Assembly (NCBI RefSeq): GCF_029873255.1
Contig: NZ_CP123622.1
Coordinates: forward strand, 1,886,501 to 1,950,500
Length of the DNA stretch: 64,000 nucleotides
Direction of reading: 5' to 3'
DNA from: Pigmentibacter sp. JX0631
GTDB lineage: Bacteria > Bdellovibrionota_B > Oligoflexia > Silvanigrellales > Silvanigrellaceae
The notes below the pieces were generated by a model. That model saw nothing but the letters and a program-made list of their open reading frames with translations, was not told the origin of the DNA and made no database searches. Every line of letters starts with the position of its first letter. The stretch's first letter is position 1. Positions 57,701-64,000 of the stretch are shown here, piece by piece. Position numbers and translations under genes: made by a program.

Positions 57701-58973
57701 TGATTTAACAACATCAGGATCAATAATTCTTGATGCGAAAACTTTATTTTTGAAAAATTATCAGCCGGCGTTTACAAATTTATATGGAAAGTTCGAGTTT
57801 AATGGAAATAAATTAGAATTGAATTCCTTTTATGCAGAAAAAGGAACAGGTTATATTAATGGTGCAGGGAGTATAGATTTTTCAAAATTATTTAGTGAAA
57901 ATCCTGAATCACCTGATCTTTTTTTCAAATTGTCAGCACAGAATGTAGATTTAAGAGTACCTGTTCCAATTATTCAAGTAATTGATACTACCTTTGATGC
58001 TGGAATTTCAATTTCTGGGAACTCAATGCCATATAATATTTCTGGAGATGTTACTATTAGTAAATTCCGAATTTTTAAAGATATTGGATGTGATGAAATA
58101 ACTAGACAATTAAATTTACAAAATTCAAGTTTAAATACGACACAAGGATCTTCTGTACCTATTGCAAACCTTAATATTAATTTTCAAGCTTTGAATTCTC
58201 TAGTCATTCAAACTCAGTGTGTAAGAGGAAAATTTTCAACATCACCAACTTTACATATTGCTGGTGATACAACAAATCCAGTTATAGTAGGTAACTTAAC
58301 AACTGATAGAGCTAACTTGTTTTTATTGAAAAGCAGATTCGATGTTAAACGAGCTGATTTCAATTTTATTGAATTGCAAAAATATGATCCAAATATTGAT
58401 ATTCAAATGGAATCTAGAGTTGCCTCATATACAATTCTTGCCAATTTAAATGGAAGATTTAGTAGACCAAAAATAGATCTTAGTATTATTCCCCCAAATT
58501 TACCAAATGGAGATAGAATGACGGAGTTCGATATTATTTCTATTATTTCAACAGGACAAATTCCAGCACAAAGCTCAAGCGCAAACTTGCTTTCAGCTTC
58601 TACAAATGTCTTTTTCTCATTTGGTGATAGCACTCCTGGTTTAGGAGTTTTAAATTCTACAGTAAATACAGTAACAGCAGGTCTTTTCGATAATGTAAAT
58701 GTAGTACCTACTTCTCAAAATGGGCAATACAGTTGGAGAGTAACTGCCAGTCGCTCCGTTGCAGAAAGATTTAATTTAGGTGTAAGCTACCAAGGACAAT
58801 CTGGAGATGCAGGTGCTTCACCTTCACCATCATTTACAGCAGATTACTTTTTAAATGATGTTATTAGTTTGTTTAGTTCTTATTCTATGACAAACTCATC
58901 TACGTCCTCCACACAACAACAATCATTAAGTGATTACACTGGTGGGCTGAGGTTTAGATTTGGAAGTCAATAA
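54762..58973 (+). CDS. tamB: TamB-like translocation/assembly module protein (AsmA/DUF490 family)
   Basis: 1403-aa inner-membrane-anchored periplasmic protein. One N-terminal TM (~7-27) is followed by a very long repetitive beta structure typical of AsmA-like bridge proteins that move lipids or help barrel assembly. The C-terminal DUF490 region includes FSRPKIDLSIIPPNLPNGDR, EFDIISIISTGQIPAQ and ends GGLRFRFGSQ. Start is GTG at 54762 with AGGA upstream. The 3' end overlaps the Omp85-family gene by 14 bp, matching the TamA-TamB genetic link. Longer frames on the other strand are shadows. Confidence 0.9.
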   Translation: MIKFLKRLLLFVIVTFIAMNALVFFILNSQTIQHAIVEYINVNYLEKSKLKLSLGSLSLNFFTGSLNLNEVYIKEIKNKVDASKQLGNFNFGLNQLTISFDILASYFRRTPVIKKITLRGGGIQLGYDDKNKLILPDFLQMEDDNEPINIPKILQDNITKIPFSIEGINISFILGKEINKNYQKITLSHIEIEKELNKSGIPILKNSLLVTDTTLVFPFLLDKVYINHLESTILLGIDGSVYSDKFELKSNLAELNTDIRGHISSNLIESTYIANIGSLKLNAKDIFHLLEMDAKGIAVLSGAVVSGKNLFDEPIFDGRVVWKDFKLMQFDIYNGNADLHFKDRSIVYSKAKIKTHKNGNIYSQGKFELFDSFNFENEAQIDNLSFAELLNGLGASFTPVDFGIFSDKMLVTGKIMSPNEKKVFELTAIGSGSAKNMLVTTFKDNKERPPLPTINFNLNLSASVLGLVLDNTNGFIAKKINENSGNLNINSAYIDFTPAKGISANASLTGKDLNLNILEYFLKFKTLGIGDFSGNIKVDPGSTNVVFKGLANASNGEMFGVEFSNYSGEVGLDNYGIWTKNAFINFKNKNTTEDSILKLNSVDVEYDNLNSKIEASGENLDLNSIIEANKFWIKPAFYSTKGKVKKFSTSLSGLIMHPSTWTLKMNSSIENLEFLNGKVQDSKIILNCKIGICANSVILFNNIQDKIPDKNVSGKGASFAFFELNNFSFDNSGFKGKVNNFPISALSTPENTLTGKLNANLEMAGKWHELEGNFKLLAADFSVNNSWFGDISLVGKQKADKNFSIDFSLYNNQIVGNYLMPRDLEQNSILNIKLINFDATNLLNDNVRVNYNLFSQFNGAFNFQGPLGFDQFKNEKWYQKWVGNGSLNSGHIQVGRMLMDINTTSLINFNGKSINLNTFQMNGQIGKVEIGKSNFNIENKYLNTSLNIDANLNKIDQLHEDFGSSEGNLKGQFILDGYLSDLTTSGSIILDAKTLFLKNYQPAFTNLYGKFEFNGNKLELNSFYAEKGTGYINGAGSIDFSKLFSENPESPDLFFKLSAQNVDLRVPVPIIQVIDTTFDAGISISGNSMPYNISGDVTISKFRIFKDIGCDEITRQLNLQNSSLNTTQGSSVPIANLNINFQALNSLVIQTQCVRGKFSTSPTLHIAGDTTNPVIVGNLTTDRANLFLLKSRFDVKRADFNFIELQKYDPNIDIQMESRVASYTILANLNGRFSRPKIDLSIIPPNLPNGDRMTEFDIISIISTGQIPAQSSSANLLSASTNVFFSFGDSTPGLGVLNSTVNTVTAGLFDNVNVVPTSQNGQYSWRVTASRSVAERFNLGVSYQGQSGDAGASPSPSFTADYFLNDVISLFSSYSMTNSSTSSTQQQSLSDYTGGLRFRFGSQ

Positions 58974-61900
58974 GTTTTTTAAAATAATTTGTGTTTTTTT
59001 ATTTTCTTTCGTTCCATTTGTAGCTTTTGGTCAAATAAATAAATACAGGCTGCTTGATCCATCTATCGCTCCTAAGTCGGTTGAGCTTCATTTGTTTGTA
59101 GATGGAAAAGAAGTAAGTTTTTATCCTGATATACTTGCAACTTTATCATCTGTTCCATTAAGTGAGTTAGATGATGCTATTATTTCAGAGTTAGTAGAAA
59201 CTAAATTATATCAAAATGTAGAAGTTGAAAAATATATTTCTAAAACAAATGAAACTATATTTATAACAAAAGCTACAACAATTAAAAGAGTTCAAGAAAT
59301 AATAATAAACGGATTAAACTCATCTGAATTGTCTGAATATTTACGAATTATTTCTAGCCAAAGAGGACAGCCATTCAACGAGTCAATTTTAAATTCAGAT
59401 GCTGAAAAAATTCGCAGAAATTTATTTGAGCATGGTTTTTTAAATGCAAAAGTTGTTTCAACAAAAGTAAATGAATTATCTAGTGATTATGTTCAGGTAG
59501 TTTTTGAGGTTGAGAAAAATAATCCATGCCGCATTGATCAAGTTGTGATTGAAGATTCATATTCAAACTTATTAAATTTTATAACAGCTCCAATAGAGAC
59601 CGGTACAATATGTGATTTAAAGATAATAAACGAAACATTAGATCTTACAAAAGAAAACTATTTAGAACAAGGTTATTTACAGGCTAAAGTTGAAATGAAA
59701 AATATTTCTTATTCCGCTAGTAAAGAAAGTGCAAAATTATCTTTGGAAATAGAGAAAGGTCCAAGAACAACTTTTCAAATTTATGATCAAGAAACCGGTG
59801 TGCTTTTACAAGATTTTCTTCAATCTAAGCAAAGTTTAACTTATTCTGATATAATTTTAATGACAGATAGTGATTTAGTAACAATTTTAACTAATTTTTA
59901 TCAAAAAGAAGGTTATGCATTTCCTGTTGTATCTGAACCAGAAAGAGTTATAGATAGTAAAGGAAATACTGTTTTAAAATTCTTAGTTAAAAAAGGACCA
60001 CTAGTTAAAATTGGAAAAGTAACATTTATTGGTCAATTGCCTCAAAGTGAAGATGATGTTCTAGAATATATTGGACTAAAAAAATCTTTCTTTTCAACAG
60101 GAATACCTTTTTCTAAAGATAATATAGGAACATATCGAGACAAGCTGAAAAATCTTTATTTAGAAGAAGGTTATGCAGATGTTCAAGTAGCAGCGCCTGA
60201 CTTTATTCCATCACAAGATAAGTCTGAAATGGATATTATATTTCGAATTGATAAAGGTGCAAAGTATGTTCTTAATGAATTAATTTTAGAAGGGTTACCT
60301 CTTGAATTTAAAATAGATCAGGCAAAAATTAATTCGATAATAGAATTAAATTCTCCAATCAGTACATTAAAGAGAAAATCTTTGGTCGAAGAATATAGAA
60401 GACAATTATTGGTTAAAGGGTATCTTTATAATCAAATTTCGATTAATCAAGAAATTATTTCCAATCAAGTAGATATTAAAAAAGTTAATTTAAAATTAAC
60501 TATTTATCCAGGACAAATAGTTAGAATAAGAAAGATATTTGTTGATAGTGATATTGTAGGAAAAGATAGTGCGATTATCTCTGCTTCAAATTTAGAATCA
60601 GGAGATGTCTTCTCCCAAGAAAGCTTTGATACCGCTAGAGTTCGTTTACTTAAACACGATTTGTTTTCTTCTATTTATGTAGAAGCATTAGATATATCTG
60701 CACTTGAAAGAAAAGAAACAAGAGTTGATATTATTATTCATGCCAGATTAAAAACAGGTTTTTCTTTGGGGCTTTCCCCTCAATATTCTACTTTCCGCGG
60801 TTATATTTTTGCGCTTGATTTTACTTTAAATAAACTAAATGATGATGGTTTACGGTTTTTTTCTAATGCCTCTGTTTCTCAAGAAAAACAGCAGCAAACT
60901 TTTGCTTCAACTGAAACACAACAAATATTAGGTCGAAATATCAGTCTAGGACTTTCAGAATCTTTATTTAAATTAGGGCCTTTAGTCACTCCTATTGATA
61001 TGAGTACTACTTTTGGTTATCAAGTTGCAGCTGAAACATTAACTAATAGAGAGTATTACACGGCAACCGTAGCTGGTGATTGGAAGCCCTCATTTTTTGA
61101 TTTGAATTGGAATTTTAGACAATCTTTAGTTTATGAAAAATCTCAATCAACAAGCTCAGAAAGTGCCATTGTTCAAACTTTAGATAGCCCATCTGTTACT
61201 GTAAAAGAACTTGTCTCAAGTCTTACTTTGGATACGCGTAATAATGAAGCATGGCCAACTTCAGGTTCTTTACTAAATTTTCAATATGGCTTTGCACGAT
61301 TTGGTTTTGGTTCGCAAGTCCAATTTAATCGATTTGGTTTTTCCTATGATACATTTTTTCCAATTTATAAAAGATTAAGTGCAGGTATTTCTTTGGGTGG
61401 TAAGTTTATCATTGATACAGTTAACGAAGATGGACAAACCGTAACACCTCCCGCTTCCCGGCGTGCTACTTTAACTGAATCAGCCTTGGTTAGGGGGTTT
61501 CCTGAAACTTATGGAAATACAGCTCCTGGGCCTTTATTGTGGATTCATTATCAAAATAATGGTGTAGCTAACTGTAATACACAGCTCGCTTCCCTTGGTG
61601 CGACAAATCTTATGTATTTAAAAGCTGAATCAAGATATCGTTTTAATGACTTTTTTGGAATGGTTTTATTTGTTGATTCAGCAACAAATTATTTTACCCA
61701 ACAGGAAACAAATCAAATAAATTCAATTATAAATTCAAAAGTGGCAAACTCTTTACCTTCGAGTAATCAATGTGTTCCTGATAATGCAGCATTGATTGCG
61801 CCTAATCCTGTTCGTTTGCAAGATAGTAATTTTTTAGAACAATATTGGCAACAAGCCTATATTTCTACTGGAATTGGGCTAAGAATGATCGTTGGCAATT

Positions 61901-62091
61901 ATGTTACGATAAGATTAGATTATGGATATCCTTTAAAAGATCCTTCTTCTGATCCTGAATGCGTAACTCCAGCTCAGGCTTTGTCATCAAGCACGCCGCC
62001 AAAATGTGTTAGCAGAATTCAAGATTCGTTTTTTACTGGGTATTTAAAATTTAGAGGTGCAATCCATTTTAATGTAGGCGCACAATTTTAA
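58960..62091 (+). CDS. Omp85-family outer-membrane protein (TamA/BamA-like)
   Basis: 1043-aa barrel protein. TTG start with GAGG 8-9 nt upstream, inside the end of tamB. Signal peptide ending VAFG|QINKY. Multiple POTRA-like repeats (for example RRNLFEHGFLNAKVVSTKV, LKNLYLEEGYADVQVAAPDF, YRRQLLVKGYLYNQISINQ), apparently more than the three of enteric TamA. The C-terminal barrel has the loop-6 motif VRGF (ALVRGFPETYG) and ends FNVGAQF. Two putative loops carry Cys pairs (NCNTQL with NQCVPD; PECVTP with PKCVSR). Coupling to tamB argues for a TamA role; if no other copy exists it could be the BamA. Confidence 0.9.
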   Translation: MEVNKFFKIICVFLFSFVPFVAFGQINKYRLLDPSIAPKSVELHLFVDGKEVSFYPDILATLSSVPLSELDDAIISELVETKLYQNVEVEKYISKTNETIFITKATTIKRVQEIIINGLNSSELSEYLRIISSQRGQPFNESILNSDAEKIRRNLFEHGFLNAKVVSTKVNELSSDYVQVVFEVEKNNPCRIDQVVIEDSYSNLLNFITAPIETGTICDLKIINETLDLTKENYLEQGYLQAKVEMKNISYSASKESAKLSLEIEKGPRTTFQIYDQETGVLLQDFLQSKQSLTYSDIILMTDSDLVTILTNFYQKEGYAFPVVSEPERVIDSKGNTVLKFLVKKGPLVKIGKVTFIGQLPQSEDDVLEYIGLKKSFFSTGIPFSKDNIGTYRDKLKNLYLEEGYADVQVAAPDFIPSQDKSEMDIIFRIDKGAKYVLNELILEGLPLEFKIDQAKINSIIELNSPISTLKRKSLVEEYRRQLLVKGYLYNQISINQEIISNQVDIKKVNLKLTIYPGQIVRIRKIFVDSDIVGKDSAIISASNLESGDVFSQESFDTARVRLLKHDLFSSIYVEALDISALERKETRVDIIIHARLKTGFSLGLSPQYSTFRGYIFALDFTLNKLNDDGLRFFSNASVSQEKQQQTFASTETQQILGRNISLGLSESLFKLGPLVTPIDMSTTFGYQVAAETLTNREYYTATVAGDWKPSFFDLNWNFRQSLVYEKSQSTSSESAIVQTLDSPSVTVKELVSSLTLDTRNNEAWPTSGSLLNFQYGFARFGFGSQVQFNRFGFSYDTFFPIYKRLSAGISLGGKFIIDTVNEDGQTVTPPASRRATLTESALVRGFPETYGNTAPGPLLWIHYQNNGVANCNTQLASLGATNLMYLKAESRYRFNDFFGMVLFVDSATNYFTQQETNQINSIINSKVANSLPSSNQCVPDNAALIAPNPVRLQDSNFLEQYWQQAYISTGIGLRMIVGNYVTIRLDYGYPLKDPSSDPECVTPAQALSSSTPPKCVSRIQDSFFTGYLKFRGAIHFNVGAQF

Positions 62092-62156
62092 TAAATTGCT
62101 TTTATTTCCTATAAATTCTCGATATGAAAAGGCTCTTATATTTGTTTGGAGAGCCT

Positions 62157-63242
62157 ATGACCGATGTGCAAAAAAGTACATATTTTAATCATTCTAGAAT
62201 GTTGAGTTTGGGTATTGATTTCCCGTTTCTAATAGCACCAATGGTTGGGTTGTCTCATTTAGCATTTAGAGAACTCATTAAATTCTATACTCCAAAGAAT
62301 ATAAATGTTCTAAGGTTTACAGAAATGCTTTCAACAAGAAGAATCCCAAATGAAAAGCTGGACTCTACTAATGAGCTTCGCACAAGTAGCAATGAAAGTT
62401 TTTATATCCCACAAATTTTAGGTAACGAAGAAAAGTTTATTAAACCTAGTATTGAAAAATTATCTTCAAAAAATCCCTGGGGATTTGATATCAATATGGG
62501 TTGTCCTGTTTCACATACTCTAAAACATAATTGGGGTGTGAGACTTATGGGTGATAAAAAATATGCTTCAGACATTGTGAAAATAGTTAAAAATTCTACG
62601 GACAAACCCGTTAGTGTTAAACTACGTGGCGGTATTTCAGATGAAGAAAATTTTGATTATTTATTAGACTTTACTTCTGAACTACAGAATGCTGGAGCTA
62701 ATTTTATTACTATTCATGCACGAACCAGAGCGCAAAAGCATAGCGGATCAGCTAATTGGGATTTGGTTGCAAAAATAAGAAATAATTTAACCATTCCAGT
62801 TATAGCAAATGGTGATATTCAAACTGCTGAAGATGCTTTGTACTTATTAAATACATTAAAAATTGATGGAGCAATGATTGCCCGCGCTGCTGTAGCAAGA
62901 CCTTGGATTATTTGGCAAATATCTGAATTACTAGGAAACAATATTACTCCTGAAGCTCTTGCAGGCCGGCAAGCGCCAAAAACACCGACGGAAGAAGGAA
63001 AAGAGTATATCAATGCATGCCTGTTACTTTTAAAGATTTTTAAAGAGCATTTTCAAGATGAAGAATATATTTTAGAAAAATTTCGTTTTTTTGTTGCTAC
63101 AGGTGCGCGCTGGTTTCAATTTGGACATCACTTTTGGCGGCTTTCTATGCGGAGCAAGTCAGTCGAAGAATTGACAACTCAAATACATGAATTTTCTCAA
63201 AATAGTGATAATCCAATGAGTTACAGAATTAAAATGTTATAA
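62157..63242 (+). CDS. dus: tRNA-dihydrouridine synthase
   Basis: FMN enzyme that reduces uridines in tRNA D loops. From Met at 62157 (361 aa) the TIM barrel starts FPFLIAPMVGLSHLAFREL (usual APMxGxxxxxFR). INMGCPVSHTLKHNWGVRLM contains the catalytic Cys, and KPVSVKLRGG, ITIHARTRAQKHSGSANWDLV and VIANGDIQ bind FMN and tRNA. ARAAVARPWIIWQI is near the end of the barrel, with a helical C-domain. GGAGAG lies directly before the ATG at 62157 within the longer frame that begins at 62124. Which Dus subgroup it belongs to is unclear. Follows the Omp85 gene by 65 bp. Confidence 0.93.
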   Translation: MTDVQKSTYFNHSRMLSLGIDFPFLIAPMVGLSHLAFRELIKFYTPKNINVLRFTEMLSTRRIPNEKLDSTNELRTSSNESFYIPQILGNEEKFIKPSIEKLSSKNPWGFDINMGCPVSHTLKHNWGVRLMGDKKYASDIVKIVKNSTDKPVSVKLRGGISDEENFDYLLDFTSELQNAGANFITIHARTRAQKHSGSANWDLVAKIRNNLTIPVIANGDIQTAEDALYLLNTLKIDGAMIARAAVARPWIIWQISELLGNNITPEALAGRQAPKTPTEEGKEYINACLLLLKIFKEHFQDEEYILEKFRFFVATGARWFQFGHHFWRLSMRSKSVEELTTQIHEFSQNSDNPMSYRIKML

Positions 63243-63325
63243 ATAGTCAAATTTAAAACACAATAAGTAAAATTTATCAAACTTCATGAATTATTTAATG
63301 GCAAAATTAAGTTACTGAGGTTTGT

Positions 63326-63958
63326 ATGTGCAAAACAATTCAATATATTATTCCAATAATTATTTTTTTTGTTCTTATTCATAGTAATAAAGGATTAGCA
63401 GAAACTAATTACTTACCACCAGATCCATTTTTGATCATTGGTGATAACAATGATTTATCTAATGCAGATGAAATAGCAACAAAAATTGCTCAATTACAAG
63501 AGCAAAATAAAAAAATGCGTTCTAAAGTTTTATCTCTGCAAGATTTACTAATTTCAAAGTTTAAAGATAGAATGGAACTTAAAGTTGAAGTAATATCAAA
63601 AAATAGTGAAAGAGAATTACCGCAATTTGGTGTAATTGAACTCTCAGCTATTATTAATAATATTTCTTTGATACATTATAATAAACCAATTTTTTTTGAT
63701 AGAAAAATATATCTTCCAATATTTAATGGTCCGCTTCCATTAGGTACTTATAAAATAAAAATTAATGGTATAGTTGGCCAATTTAATAATAATTGGCCTT
63801 ATGTGTTACCTCAAGGAAAATGGAAAATTGAAAAAGAAATTGATGTAATAGGAACTCTTAGTTCACCTATCCATGATATAAAGATAGTCCTAAGACAAAA
63901 TAGTATGACAAAATTACCAGAGTTAATTACTGAGGATGAAGAGCAAAAAGGAAATTAA
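63326..63958 (+). CDS. Secreted protein with a short coiled coil, unknown function
   Basis: 210-aa exported protein. Signal peptide MCKTIQYIIPIIIFFVLIHS ending near GLAE. A short coiled coil (~50-75, ATKIAQLQEQNKKMRSKVLS) is followed by a beta-sandwich-like region (MELKVEVISKNSERELP to NSMTKLPELI). No family recognised; the layout resembles accessory periplasmic proteins of envelope machines, but that is a guess. GAGG precedes the ATG. The next gene starts 2 bp after its stop, so the two form an operon that runs out of the window. Confidence 0.72.
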   Translation: MCKTIQYIIPIIIFFVLIHSNKGLAETNYLPPDPFLIIGDNNDLSNADEIATKIAQLQEQNKKMRSKVLSLQDLLISKFKDRMELKVEVISKNSERELPQFGVIELSAIINNISLIHYNKPIFFDRKIYLPIFNGPLPLGTYKIKINGIVGQFNNNWPYVLPQGKWKIEKEIDVIGTLSSPIHDIKIVLRQNSMTKLPELITEDEEQKGN

Positions 63959-63960
63959 TA

Positions 63961-64000
63961 ATGAAAAAATTACAAATTATATTCATTATTTTTTTTCTTT
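63961..64000 (+). CDS. Start of an exported-protein gene (cut by window edge)
   Basis: ATG at 63961 with AAGGA 8-9 nt upstream; the visible codons read MKKLQIIFIIFFL, a signal-peptide start. Co-directional with and 2 bp after the previous gene. Nothing can be said about its function. Confidence 0.6.
   Translation, partial: MKKLQIIFIIFFL

Noticed and set aside
1-64000. CRISPR array, insertion sequence, prophage or conjugation genes
   Set aside because: No regularly spaced repeats and no transposase, integrase or phage proteins were found among the translated frames.

Overview
The window is AT-rich (roughly 30% GC by eye), densely coded bacterial chromosome from a diderm with lipopolysaccharide. 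LptD, a TamB/Omp85 pair, outer-membrane barrels ending in Phe, many lipoproteins and a monoheme cytochrome c support this. A mitochondrial-type aconitase, a lysine/arginine-rich H1-like protein, a GAF/HD-GYP protein of the delta-proteobacterial style, an AgmX/PglI-like C-terminus and many orphan periplasmic binding proteins suggest the Bdellovibrionota/Oligoflexia (perhaps Silvanigrellales). That placement is inference. I saw no transposase, integrase, phage gene or CRISPR array.

Layout. 1-7 kb: N-terminus of a UvrD-type helicase (cut by the window edge), prepilin peptidase, smpB, a lipoprotein, a helical protein, a 71-aa gene behind a sigma-54-type promoter, an H1-like protein, aroE and an aminotransferase. 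7-15 kb: tilS-ftsH-folP, a HAD protein, a MalY/PatB-type enzyme and an MdfA-like exporter preceded by two perfect palindromes. 15-25 kb: two orphan solute-binding proteins, secreted proteins of unknown role, aconitase, two different tRNA-Glu(TTC) genes, a HAD phosphatase and a GAF/HD-GYP protein. 25-30 kb: fis-like gene, dnaB, ychF, nth. 29-42 kb is the most accessory-looking part: two membrane-anchored alkaline-phosphatase-superfamily enzymes coupled to nth, an orphan AbiEi-type protein, tRNA-Gly, an NPP-like lipoprotein, a 58-aa gene, tRNA-Gln, an amidohydrolase, a secreted protein and an alpha/beta hydrolase. 42-49 kb: pnp with a structured leader, def, cytochrome c, a barrel protein, an M23 peptidase and tRNA-Arg. 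49-64 kb: an envelope block, accD-folC-lptD divergent from tamB-omp85-dus, then two secreted-protein genes, the last cut by the window edge.

How the parts work together. accD feeds fatty-acid synthesis, LptD inserts lipopolysaccharide, TamB and its Omp85 partner serve outer-membrane assembly, and FtsH does membrane quality control. SmpB, TilS, Dus, Def, PNPase, YchF and the tRNA genes serve translation and RNA turnover. Genes are packed tightly: six convergent pairs meet at or overlap through their stop codons, three of them sharing one TTAA, and several co-directional pairs overlap by ATGA.

I did not find a convincing new multi-gene system. The best leads are the pnp leader with mutually exclusive helices, the sigma-54-type promoter of the 71-aa gene, the three Thr-nucleophile phosphatase-fold enzymes, the orphan AbiEi protein, and the palindromes in front of the MdfA-like gene. 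Many starts below were set by Shine-Dalgarno position and signal-peptide fit and are shorter than the longest open frame.
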